A DNA stretch of 7,636 nt from SIG510 sp045540975 (GTDB taxonomy: Bacteria; Bacillota; Clostridia; Oscillospirales; JAAYXM01). This document shows positions 1 through 6,920 of this stretch, piece by piece (position 1 is the first letter of the stretch; each line of letters begins with the position of its first letter). Location: NCBI GenBank assembly GCA_045540975.1, contig JAZQIE010000195.1, positions 1 through 7,636 of the forward strand. Reading direction: 5' to 3'. The position numbers and the translations under genes were made by a program. The notes beneath the pieces are model-generated. The model ran no database searches, had not been told where the DNA came from, and saw only the letters and a program-made list of their open reading frames with translations.

Positions 1-2792
1 ACCTTGTTGTTGGTTGCGTAGACAACGTAGTCAACTCTGCCGTTCTTCAAGGTAATCTTCACAGCCTTGGAGGCATCCGCCTCGGTTTCCCAAGCGCCGC
101 CGATACGTTCCATCGGGACGGATTCTTCGGAGAGGATGTAGCTTTCTGTGTCATACGGCTCGAAGACGGTGGTAAACAGGGTGTCGAGGTCATGTCCTTC
201 GCGGCGTGCGAGTACCAACTGGATTTCCTTCGGGTTTTCGCCCTTCTGCGGCGGTTGTACCTTTGCAAGCGCAACCTCGGAGAGGTCGAAATCATTGAGC
301 TGGGTCATCTTGAGGTGGTAATGGTCGCTGCCCTCTGCATAATCCTCGAACTGGTCAATGAGGAAGTCGACCGAGAATTCCTTGCCCGGATATTCGGCAC
401 GTTCCACATTGTAGAGGAAGTCGTAACCGTTGTTGCCGCCGCCGGTTTCATAGCCGCCGATTGCGACATCCGCGCCCGCATAAGTACCGCGGGCCTGACG
501 GACCAGATTGTCGAGGTTTTCCATCGCGGTGATGGTATTCGAGCTTGCATGGAAGTCATAGACATGGGTATCGCCGCCCTTAACACGGAAGAAGTCGACC
601 GTGTAGGCGTTCATATCGTCCACTTCCACGTTGACGATGCTTCTGCGGTATTCTTCGGTGCGGTTTTCATATGCGAAGGGATCGGAAACATCGAAGATTT
701 TCACACGTCCCGAATCGTCGAAGTGGAGCGGGAAGCCGATTTTCGCCACCGCACCCTGCTTCTGATCGTCAACAAGGACTGTGTTATGGATGACTGTGTT
801 CTTATCGCGGTAGACCGCACGGTACGAGCCGTCCGCCGCTTCCGGATAACCGAAGTCAGCCGCAATGTTGATACCGAATGCCGCGAGTCCCAAGTCGAGT
901 TTACACAAGTGACCATGGCCGGAGGAGGAGCCGTAGTAGATGTATGCGTATCTCTGGCTGTCATAGTCTTCGACCAAACTCGGAATCTTGGTACCGCCGC
1001 GGAGGGTGGTGAGACCGAACGCGGTCTGCTGACGGGACTTATCGAGGTCATACTCGCCGTGCTTTTCGATAATCTTCTGTACCTCTTCCTGCAAGGTATC
1101 ACTGTCATCGAAGATGCTGCCGTGCATGCCGTCGAGCTTATTGCCGTTCTGCCAGTAGAGCATCTGACCGATTTCAACGTCCTTGGTCTCAAGGAAGACC
1201 TGTGTGTTAATCTGGGTCTCGTTTGCGCCATGGAAGGAGCCCGAGTCACCGACCGCAACGGTGTGGTGACGGAGCATGAGTTTCGGGAAGGTTGCCTTAT
1301 ACATCATGACGAACTTCGGATTTTCAAACAGGTTGACTCCGTCGTAGCCGTCATAACCCATGAGTGCATCGAGCATGGAGCTCATTTCACTCGACCAGAT
1401 GTTGTTGTAGCCCGGTGCCGCTTCGTTACCGGTACCGTCGCGGTTAACCGTCTGCAGAATCTTGCGGAGGACGTTACCGCCCTGAACATGGTCGTCGCCG
1501 TAGAAGTAGTCTTTGACATCGGTGATGACGTCATCGGACGGAATCCACAGCCAGTCTAAGAGTTCGCCGGTGTACGGCATGGTATCGAGGACAACTGCGG
1601 TCTGCGCTGCGGTGGTCTGCGAGATACCGAAGTTACCGAAGACGTTGCCGGTGTAGATATCTTCCACAATTTCAAGGAGCAGGTTTTCTTCAATGCTCTG
1701 ACGGATGAGTGCCGGGGTGGACTTGTCGTTGCCCTTTCTCACGGTCATCGGCTGGACATAGTTCGGGTCCTTGAAGCCGTCTGCATCGTACTCTTTGTTG
1801 TAGTAATCCGGTACCATGTAGTCTTCGCCGTAGTTAAACTCTTCTGCCTTCTTGGACAGGTAGTTTACCACGTACGGGTCATCGTACATATCATAGAACG
1901 CATCATAGGAAACCGCAAAGTTCGCACTGAGACCGCCCTGCCAGATACAACCGATCTGACGGCCTGCAGGCGCGGTGGAGTCGGAGTTGAACATATACGG
2001 GAACATGGGCTTGATGAACATTTCCGGATAGATATCCGCAACACGGGAGACCAAGATTGCGCCCACGCGTCCGTACTTGGGATCCTTGGTGTAGAGGTAT
2101 GCATCTCTCATGATGCGGAGACCCTGACGGACCAGACCCGAATAGTTCTGAGACCAGATACCGTAGTGGTTGTAGTAAGAGACAAACGGCCAATACTCTT
2201 CCATGATGGTGACGTCAATGCCGTAATGGGTGGACATATTGTATTCCATCTGACCGTTGTAAGTCTTACCGGTCTTGTAGCCGCGGCTGTCGTCAACCGC
2301 CCAGCCGTGGATGCCTTCGTTGACCAGATTGCCGTTTTTGTCGATATGCTCGTCCTTTTCGGGGAACAAATCGTTGGTGAGAAGATGCGAGCCTTCCGCA
2401 AGCGCCTTTTCGTAGCTAAAGTTTTTGTGTTCGTCAAGGCCTGCCTCGTAGAACTTGCCGAAGTCATTGGACGGGAAACGGCGGAGGCAGTTCGGACACT
2501 GAATCTTCCACGGGTAGTTGAACGGGTCATACAACCACGGATACGCCGAGAATTCGTCACGAAGGTCGACTTCGCAGAACTTACAGGTGTAGCCGTTCGG
2601 GTCCCAACGGTAGCCTGCGAGGATACCGCGCGGGACTTCCTGAGTCGGAATATGAGTGTAGAAGTAGTCAACCGGGTTGCCCTTGAAGGCTTCCAGATAC
2701 TTTTCCGCCTCTTCAACAGCCGCGTTCTTGGCATCTCTTGCCCAATCGTACTGCTTGATGTTCTCTAGTGCCGCTTGGACCTTTTCTTCGGT
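1..2792 (-). other. Heparinase II/III-like catalytic module (residues about 1316 to beyond 2245)
   Basis: The first part (about 1316-1830) is helical and tryptophan/tyrosine rich, as in the alpha/alpha toroid of PL12, PL15, PL17 and PL21 lyases. It includes YDWARDAKNAAVEEAEKYLE and LRIMRDAYLYTKDPKYGRVG. The second part (from about 1905) is the beta-sandwich: GHGH (1940-1943), AAFGINIAADFGYPEA, HNTVLVDD (1984-1991) and VFEPYD (2191-2196). By comparison with characterised relatives, likely active-site positions are N1702, Y1777 and one of H1941/H1943, with H1984 a likely structural or metal position. The distance from Y1777 to H1941 (164 residues) is close to the roughly 150-residue gap in heparinase II and Alg17C as I recall them. 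The closing strand ITLKNGRVDYVVYATNN (2228-2244) is also typical of the family. Confidence 0.85.
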
Positions 2793-5700
2793 GTAGTAGG
2801 TCGATTTGGTCTTACCCTCACGCACCTGAATGGTGAAGGTGGGGTAATAAATCGTACTCTGATACTCAACGGTTGCCTTAACCGTTGCAAAGCCGAGTGC
2901 CTTCGGGGTGAGGAAGCCGTCCTCCGAGATACCGATGGTGTGGGTGTCATTGGTGGACCAAGTGACAACCGCGCCCGGAAGTTCGATTTCGTCACCTGCG
3001 ACGGAGACACCGACAACGGTAAGCTGATAGCCTTCGTCGGTCGGCTTGATTGCCGCATGCGGGCTCTTGATTCTTACTTCGGTTGCCGCAGGCGGGAGGA
3101 TGGAAAGCGGCAGGATTGCGGATGCAGAGCCCTTGCCGAGTGCAACGGTGACGGTAATCTGGACATCGCCTTCCTTGTAGGTTTCAAGGACACCGTCTAC
3201 CACCTTCGCAATGCTCTCATCGGTGGATGCGAAGGTAACGGTTGCCTCGCTCATATCGACCGCGCGCCCGTCTCCGAAGGTTGCGGAGACCGCGATGTCG
3301 GAAATCTCGCCCTTGTTCAGGTTGGGATTTGCGAGGGTTGCGGTGACGTTGGAAACCACCTCGCTGTTGACCGTGATATCGAGAGTCTTGGTATACGGCT
3401 CGCCGTCGATGGTTGCAACCATGGTGACGGTGGAAGTACCCGGATTCTCTGCGACAAATTCCCAGTTATCGAGGAGTTTGATTGCATTTCCCGAAACCGT
3501 GACACTTTCAATCACATTGTTCGGGTCTTCTGCGCGGTCCACGGTGTAGCCCACGCGCTTGACCGTGCCGTCGGACATCTGCACACCGGGTTTGAGCCAT
3601 CCGCTCTCGCCCACACTGAGGGTGGTCTTGGTTGCAAGGAGGTCAACCTCGCCCTCGGTCGGCATCCCGTCGACCGGAGTGAAGCGGACACCGCCAAGGT
3701 ACAGATACTCTCTGCTTTCCGCGGTATGTGTGCCTCTCCAAACATAGAGCTGATGCACGCCCTTGTTGAGGTAGATGGTGTTGAGCTTGATTTCCTTACC
3801 GTACGGCAGGTTACGGCTGCTGTTCATATCGTAGCTGCCGATGTACTGCCCGTTCATCACAAACTGTGCGTGCGGGCCGTGAGTATACTGACCGCCGTAT
3901 GCGGAGACCTGATAGTAGCCGTCGCCCGGGATGTTGACATCCAAAACGAGGAGTGAATTTCCGAACTTGATGTTGAGGCCGTAAATCTGCCAACGGAAAT
4001 CCTGTGCTGTAAGATTGAAAATCGCGGGTGCGGTAAGCTGAGTGTTGATCTGCCAGTTTGCGTCTTTGAGCTGGACCGCACGCGGGCTGCTCGGACCGTT
4101 GCGATAATGGTCAATCATGTTCAGGTGGACTTCCGCAGGCTCGTTTGCGCCCGCATCCCCCGCACCTGCTTCATAGACCGTGATGACAAACTCGTTGGTG
4201 TCCATGGAGAAGTTTGCCACGGTGGTAACGGTTGCCTTGATGGTAGCGGTACCTGCCGCAATACCCTTGACAAGACCGGATTCGGAGAGTTCAATCGCGT
4301 TGTCATCGTTTTTCACGATGGAGTAGACGATTTTTGCGCTATCGGGAATCGGAGCGCCGTTTTCCAGACGACCCGTGACACGGTACTGCGCGGTGGTACC
4401 CACTGCGATACCGTCCAAGCCGTCCAATTCGACCTCTACCAGCGGATAGTCCGAGGTAACGGTGAATTCAATCTTCGCGCTCTTGGTGATGCCGTTTCTG
4501 GTGGCAAACACTTCGACTTCCGCGCTGCCCATACCCTTGGTCTTGATGAGACCGGTATCGGAAACAGAAAGGACCTTGGTATTCGAGGAGGTGTACTCGA
4601 AGGTGACGTTTTCGTCGCCCGGCTTTACCACGGTACCGTCAAACTGGGTTGCGGTTGCGGTCAGCTGGATTTCCTCGTCCGCATCCGCGTAAGAAACCGG
4701 AGCGGTCAGGGATGCAAATTCGAGTTCGTCTTCCGCGACCACTTCGAGCGGGAAGGTGCTGACGATTTCCTCGCCGTCGCCGTAGACCGCGCTGAGTGTG
4801 AGGTTTGCGGTGCCGAGCACGAGACCTTTGACATCCAGATAGAGGTTCTCGCCGTCCACACGGTAGTCCGCTTCCAGAATCTCGCCGTTTTCGTTGACCA
4901 GATTGATGTCTTCAATGAGTTCTGCGGAGAAGACCGCACCGTTAAAGCGCGGAGAAATTAAAACCGCTTCCTCACGTCCGATCATGACCTTCTTGCGGTC
5001 TGCGGTGAACTTAAACTCTCTGCCCTTCGGGGTGGTGAGTTTGATGTTCGAGAAGCCGTAGGTATAACCGCCGGAACGGTCGTTCTTGCCGACCGACTTG
5101 ACGGTGTACAGATACTTGCCCGCTTCCAGATAGGTGGTGCCGACAAAGAGGTTATAAATGTTAATCTGTTCCGCGTTGTAGGAGTCGACCGGATCACCGA
5201 TCGCATACTGCTCATCCTGCGGATTTTCCGCATCCCACGGAGCGATGTAGACCTGGAAAATCAAGCCGTTGCCCCAGATGAGGCTGTCCATGGAGACGTC
5301 ATAAGAGCCGGATTCCTTGACATCGATACCGAAGGTGATCATCGGACCGACGTTGTTTGCACGGAACATGAGACCGTATTCCACCCAGCCCCATTCCAGC
5401 GCTTCGGAAGGTCTCGGGCTCACGTAAATCCACGGGTCGGTACGGGTTCCGTGCGACGGGAAGAGCTCGGTGAGAGAGCCCATGGTGGTCTGCTCCCAAT
5501 CGGTCACAACATCAGGGTCGGTACCCACGTTGGAGCTTCCGCCGCCATGAAGCTTGAGCATATTGAACAAGAATTCGTTGCCGCGCACGGAAAGCGGAAT
5601 TTCCAAGATGCTCTCGCCGTATTCGGAATGAACGGTACGGACCACAACGGTGGTAGCACCCGTGTTTTTCGGGAGGACATCAAGATACACGCCGTCATCC

Positions 5701-6737
5701 TCAAAGCGCAAATCAACGTTTTCGAGAAGGAGCGGGTCATCCGCCACCGCTTCCACAACCTCGAATTCCTCCGCGGTTGCGGGCAGACCGTCAATGGTCA
5801 TAATCAGCTTGCCGCTGTTGACCTGACCGTTGAAGGTTTTGACAAATGCGTCTTCGTCTTCCAGCGCCAAAACCACACCCGGCTCGCCCTTGATGACGAA
5901 TTTGACCGAGTAGCTGACAGGAGTGCCGTCAACATTACCGGTGAGTGTAACATCGGTGATACCGATTTTCTTCGCAACCACGTTGACCTTCACAGTATCG
6001 CCAATCGGGTTGAGAGAGAGTTTGGAGAGGTTGACCATGGTCTTATCCGCGGTCTTTTTGAGGACAACGGTGGTGCTGCCCTTCTTGAGATAAACCGCGC
6101 CCAAGGTCTGCTCGGGCAGGGTTTCGGTAAGACCGGTCTTCTTATAGAAGGAGTAAGTACCCATCACGGTGTCGCCAATCGAAAGTTCGCAGGTTGCACC
6201 CGTGGTGGTAGCAAGACCCTGCACGCCGAGGGAGTAATATCCGTCTGCAGGGACCGGCATGGTCACCGCGACCTGATAATCCGCCTTGGCGAGCATGACG
6301 TACATGCTGTTTTCCTTCCAAGTAAAGAAGTTCTTGTTGACATTGTAGACCTGGGTGGTGGTCAGGGTCGAATCGATTTCAAACCCATCCGCCTCCAAGG
6401 TAGCCGCTTTCGGCTCTTTTGTAGCGTTTGTGGAATAGGCCGCAAAATCGACCATTGCCACCTCGCCGTCGCCGGTTTGGGCGAGCGAGACGTCCGCGAC
6501 ACTCGGATCGGAAACTGTGAGCGTAATCGCGCCCGCGTCACCAATCGAGCCTTGCGTACTGCCTTCAAACAAACCGACCTCAAAGCTTCCGCTCTCACCA
6601 ACGATGAGATTCGGAATTCCGTCAATCGGCTGCAAAGAAGGTTCTCCAAACGCAAATGTGTACACAGGCATGAGTGCCATAAGCATACACAAGGTCAGGA
6701 GCAAGGAAAGTAAGCGTTTTGTTCCTGTCTTCTTCAT
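1..6737 (-). CDS. Giant secreted multimodular heparinase II/III-family protein (probable polysaccharide lyase), 3' end outside window
   Basis: An uninterrupted minus-strand frame gives 2245 codons from ATG at 6737 to the window edge, with no stop. The start is supported by AGGAGG nine bases upstream and a clear signal peptide (1-29). After it come about eight Ig-like domains (one apparently split, at about 40-94 and 248-284; then 285-386, 573-669, 670-762, 766-856, 1026-1124, 1125-1217, 1218-1306) and three carbohydrate-binding-like modules (95-247, 387-572, 866-1023). From about 1316 the sequence matches heparinase II/III-like lyases: a helical region with a CxxC...CxxC motif (1385-1417), a GNFG segment (1701-1704), RDGTGNEAAPGY (1766-1777), then a beta-sandwich with SGHGH (1939-1943), DFGYPE (1961-1966), HNTVLVDDQKQ (1984-1994) and REGHDLDTLFTTVFEPYD (2179-2196). 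Such enzymes cleave uronic-acid-containing polysaccharides by beta-elimination. Substrate and PL family cannot be told, and the Asn-His pair of some relatives reads Asn-Phe here. It would act outside the cell. The missing C-terminus may hold an anchor. Family assignment is firm; activity is inferred. Confidence 0.93.
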   Translation of the reverse strand, partial: MKKTGTKRLLSLLLTLCMLMALMPVYTFAFGEPSLQPIDGIPNLIVGESGSFEVGLFEGSTQGSIGDAGAITLTVSDPSVADVSLAQTGDGEVAMVDFAAYSTNATKEPKAATLEADGFEIDSTLTTTQVYNVNKNFFTWKENSMYVMLAKADYQVAVTMPVPADGYYSLGVQGLATTTGATCELSIGDTVMGTYSFYKKTGLTETLPEQTLGAVYLKKGSTTVVLKKTADKTMVNLSKLSLNPIGDTVKVNVVAKKIGITDVTLTGNVDGTPVSYSVKFVIKGEPGVVLALEDEDAFVKTFNGQVNSGKLIMTIDGLPATAEEFEVVEAVADDPLLLENVDLRFEDDGVYLDVLPKNTGATTVVVRTVHSEYGESILEIPLSVRGNEFLFNMLKLHGGGSSNVGTDPDVVTDWEQTTMGSLTELFPSHGTRTDPWIYVSPRPSEALEWGWVEYGLMFRANNVGPMITFGIDVKESGSYDVSMDSLIWGNGLIFQVYIAPWDAENPQDEQYAIGDPVDSYNAEQINIYNLFVGTTYLEAGKYLYTVKSVGKNDRSGGYTYGFSNIKLTTPKGREFKFTADRKKVMIGREEAVLISPRFNGAVFSAELIEDINLVNENGEILEADYRVDGENLYLDVKGLVLGTANLTLSAVYGDGEEIVSTFPLEVVAEDELEFASLTAPVSYADADEEIQLTATATQFDGTVVKPGDENVTFEYTSSNTKVLSVSDTGLIKTKGMGSAEVEVFATRNGITKSAKIEFTVTSDYPLVEVELDGLDGIAVGTTAQYRVTGRLENGAPIPDSAKIVYSIVKNDDNAIELSESGLVKGIAAGTATIKATVTTVANFSMDTNEFVITVYEAGAGDAGANEPAEVHLNMIDHYRNGPSSPRAVQLKDANWQINTQLTAPAIFNLTAQDFRWQIYGLNIKFGNSLLVLDVNIPGDGYYQVSAYGGQYTHGPHAQFVMNGQYIGSYDMNSSRNLPYGKEIKLNTIYLNKGVHQLYVWRGTHTAESREYLYLGGVRFTPVDGMPTEGEVDLLATKTTLSVGESGWLKPGVQMSDGTVKRVGYTVDRAEDPNNVIESVTVSGNAIKLLDNWEFVAENPGTSTVTMVATIDGEPYTKTLDITVNSEVVSNVTATLANPNLNKGEISDIAVSATFGDGRAVDMSEATVTFASTDESIAKVVDGVLETYKEGDVQITVTVALGKGSASAILPLSILPPAATEVRIKSPHAAIKPTDEGYQLTVVGVSVAGDEIELPGAVVTWSTNDTHTIGISEDGFLTPKALGFATVKATVEYQSTIYYPTFTIQVREGKTKSTYYTEEKVQAALENIKQYDWARDAKNAAVEEAEKYLEAFKGNPVDYFYTHIPTQEVPRGILAGYRWDPNGYTCKFCEVDLRDEFSAYPWLYDPFNYPWKIQCPNCLRRFPSNDFGKFYEAGLDEHKNFSYEKALAEGSHLLTNDLFPEKDEHIDKNGNLVNEGIHGWAVDDSRGYKTGKTYNGQMEYNMSTHYGIDVTIMEEYWPFVSYYNHYGIWSQNYSGLVRQGLRIMRDAYLYTKDPKYGRVGAILVSRVADIYPEMFIKPMFPYMFNSDSTAPAGRQIGCIWQGGLSANFAVSYDAFYDMYDDPYVVNYLSKKAEEFNYGEDYMVPDYYNKEYDADGFKDPNYVQPMTVRKGNDKSTPALIRQSIEENLLLEIVEDIYTGNVFGNFGISQTTAAQTAVVLDTMPYTGELLDWLWIPSDDVITDVKDYFYGDDHVQGGNVLRKILQTVNRDGTGNEAAPGYNNIWSSEMSSMLDALMGYDGYDGVNLFENPKFVMMYKATFPKLMLRHHTVAVGDSGSFHGANETQINTQVFLETKDVEIGQMLYWQNGNKLDGMHGSIFDDSDTLQEEVQKIIEKHGEYDLDKSRQQTAFGLTTLRGGTKIPSLVEDYDSQRYAYIYYGSSSGHGHLCKLDLGLAAFGINIAADFGYPEAADGSYRAVYRDKNTVIHNTVLVDDQKQGAVAKIGFPLHFDDSGRVKIFDVSDPFAYENRTEEYRRSIVNVEVDDMNAYTVDFFRVKGGDTHVYDFHASSNTITAMENLDNLVRQARGTYAGADVAIGGYETGGGNNGYDFLYNVERAEYPGKEFSVDFLIDQFEDYAEGSDHYHLKMTQLNDFDLSEVALAKVQPPQKGENPKEIQLVLARREGHDLDTLFTTVFEPYDTESYILSEESVPMERIGGAWETEADASKAVKITLKNGRVDYVVYATNNK
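2487..2585 (-). other. Probable zinc-ribbon-like four-cysteine motif (C1385, C1388, C1414, C1417)
   Basis: YTCKFCEVD and KIQCPNCLRRFPSNDF form a CxxC-25-CxxC pair inside the start of the helical part of the lyase module, followed by an aspartate/tyrosine-rich stretch. I count only eight cysteines in the 2245 residues seen, and four are here, so the cluster is not chance. A structural zinc site or a pair of disulfides are the two options; the knuckle-like CPNC favours metal. Similar cysteine pairs occur in a subset of heparinase II/III-like proteins, as far as I recall. Confidence 0.7.
2820..3662 (-). other. Three tandem Ig-like domains leading into the catalytic module (residues 1026-1306)
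   Basis: Three units of about 90 to 100 residues each start with a strand and a polar loop and end in an alternating hydrophobic strand. They run at about 1026-1124 (ATKTTLSVGESGWLKPG... to TKTLDITVN), 1125-1217 (TFASTDESIAKVVDGVLETY in the middle) and 1218-1306 (VTWSTNDTHTIGISEDGFLT, the clearest BIG2-like match). The last is followed by a helical stretch that begins the lyase module, so these domains act as a stalk directly before the enzyme. Confidence 0.75.
3669..4142 (-). other. Carbohydrate-binding-like beta-sandwich module 3 (residues 866-1023)
   Basis: The module follows a short Gly/Ala/Asp linker (AGAGDAGAN), as expected at a domain border. It contains DFRWQIYGLNIKFGN, then GDGYYQVSAYGGQYTHG, an NGQYIGSYDMN strand, IYLNKGVHQLYVWRG and the closing LYLGGVRFTPV. 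The DGYY, G-x-Y and YL-x-KG landmarks line up with module 1, so the two look like diverged copies. The pattern resembles CBM6/35-like or PA14-like sandwiches found in surface carbohydrate-active enzymes. Binding target unknown. Confidence 0.6.
4170..4730 (-). other. Tandem bacterial Ig-like (BIG2-type) domains (residues 670-762 and 766-856)
   Basis: Both repeats show the BIG2 signature: a serine- or aspartate-rich strand, then 'S.tGlikt.g.GsA.v.v'. In the first this is YTSSNTKVLSVSDTGLIKTK followed by GMGSAEVEVFAT; in the second it is IELSESGLVKGIAAGTATIK. They are joined by a three-residue linker. Domains of this type act as stiff spacers or adhesion modules in surface proteins. Here they sit between binding-like modules 2 and 3, so a spacer role is the likely one. 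Confidence 0.8.
5022..5579 (-). other. Carbohydrate-binding-like beta-sandwich module 2 (residues 387-572)
   Basis: This module is the longest and most divergent of the three. Landmarks are an aromatic segment (WGWVEYGLMFRANN, 449-462), a strand with KESGSYDVSMDS, then TTYLEAGKYLYTVKS and a closing YGFSNIKL. It also has a long acidic loop (WDAENPQDEQYAIGD) that the other two lack. The exposed aromatics in the first third would suit sugar stacking, but that is inference. It is flanked on both sides by Ig-like domains. Confidence 0.5.
5997..6455 (-). other. Carbohydrate-binding-like beta-sandwich module 1 (residues 95-247)
   Basis: The segment has the pattern of CBM6/CBM35-like or galactose-binding-like sandwiches: a strand ending in PADGYYSL (163-170), a short strand with G-x-Y-S-F (193-197), then AVYLKKGSTTVVLKK (214-228) and a closing KLSLNPI (239-245). 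The same landmarks recur in module 3. It sits between two pieces that together look like one Ig-like domain: VSDPSVADVSL (75-85) before it and TVKVNVVAKKIGITDVTLTG (248-267) after it. The role in sugar binding is inferred from fold-like pattern and from its place in a lyase; no ligand residues can be assigned. Confidence 0.6.
6651..6737 (-). other. Sec signal peptide of the giant lyase-like protein
   Basis: Residues 1-29 have the classic three-part layout: a basic n-region (MKKTGTKR), a hydrophobic core of leucines and methionines (9-23), and a polar c-region ending in T-F-A at 27-29, which fits a type I signal peptidase site before F30. There is a cysteine at 17, but the residues before it (L-T-L) do not make a lipobox, so I read this as a secreted or wall-linked protein and not a lipoprotein. 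Confidence 0.9.
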
Positions 6738-6746
6738 TCTGAGATT

Positions 6747-6752
6747 CCTCCT
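6747..6752 (-). promoter_or_regulatory. Ribosome binding site (AGGAGG) of the giant lyase-like gene
   Basis: AGGAGG lies nine bases before the ATG at 6737, a perfect core Shine-Dalgarno at good spacing. It settles the start, since the signal peptide begins at the same ATG. Confidence 0.93.
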
Positions 6753-6770
6753 GTTTTATTCTGCAGATTC

Positions 6771-6785
6771 ACCAAACATTTTGGT
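6771..6785. promoter_or_regulatory. Short dyad (ACCAAA-cat-TTTGGT) in the leader, possible operator
   Basis: A perfect 6-base inverted repeat with a 3-base centre lies about 19 bases upstream of the ribosome site. It is too short and AT-rich to be a terminator and has no T tract after it on the minus strand. It could be a repressor or activator site, or chance in AT-rich DNA. It does not match the CcpA cre consensus. Confidence 0.3.
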
Positions 6786-6797
6786 ACACTACTTTAT

Positions 6798-6877
6798 TTT
6801 ATATTAACATTTTTTTAACATAAATCATAGTCAATTTTGTTATTTCTTTTTTGTACCATTATGTTGTTTTTTATCAA
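6798..6877 (-). promoter_or_regulatory. Candidate promoter region of the giant lyase-like gene (weak)
   Basis: The AT-rich leader must hold the promoter, because a terminator lies just upstream, but no pair is ideal. One option is TTGATA (6877-6872) with TACAAA (6855-6850) at 16 bases, which would overlap the terminator T tract. A second is TTGACT (6834-6829), a good -35 box, but the nearest -10-like boxes, TAATAT (6806-6801) and TATAAA (6803-6798), are 22 to 25 bases away, which is too far for a standard sigma-70-type promoter. Either start would leave an untranslated leader of some 50 to 110 bases. Confidence 0.3.
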
Positions 6878-6880
6878 AAA

Positions 6881-6910
6881 GAAAGACCGAGGAAAATTCC
6901 TCGGTCTTTC
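6881..6910 (-). terminator. Rho-independent terminator of the SLH-protein gene
   Basis: A perfect 12-base stem (GAAAGACCGAGG with its complement, 6881-6892 and 6899-6910) closes an AAAATT loop. Read on the minus strand it is followed at once by TTTTTGATAA, a usable T tract. It starts ten bases after the stop codon at 6921. On the plus strand the bases after the stem are GGGATGC, so it should work only for the minus strand. It separates the SLH gene from the giant gene, making a shared transcript less likely. Confidence 0.93.
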
Positions 6911-6920
6911 GGGATGCTAT

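Noticed and set aside
192..1559. Long plus-strand open frame of 455 codons opposite the lyase module
   Set aside because: It lies wholly antisense to a frame with clear heparinase motifs. Its product has no recognisable domain, and it has no ribosome site. It arises because the coding strand uses few codons whose complement is a stop.
2166..4961. Plus-strand open frames at 2166-2768, 2775-3956 and 4107-4961
   Set aside because: All are antisense to the Ig-like and lyase regions of the giant gene. Their products are valine-, aspartate- and arginine-rich strings without family features, so they are shadows of the biased codon use on the minus strand.
5451..6713. Plus-strand open frame of 420 codons
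   Set aside because: It overlaps the signal peptide and first modules of the giant gene on the other strand, has no ribosome site, and its product looks like no known family.
6687..6737. Possible lipoprotein signal with cysteine at residue 17
   Set aside because: Residues before the cysteine are L-T-L, which do not fit a lipobox, and a good type I site follows at 27-29.
6517..6807. Plus-strand frame of 96 codons reaching into the leader
   Set aside because: It is antisense to the giant gene start, and its hydrophobic end comes from AT-rich leader DNA. No ribosome site or family match.
6881..6910. Bidirectional terminator or short-repeat element
   Set aside because: The hairpin has a T tract only on the minus-strand side, and no second copy is seen in the window, so it is read as a one-way terminator.
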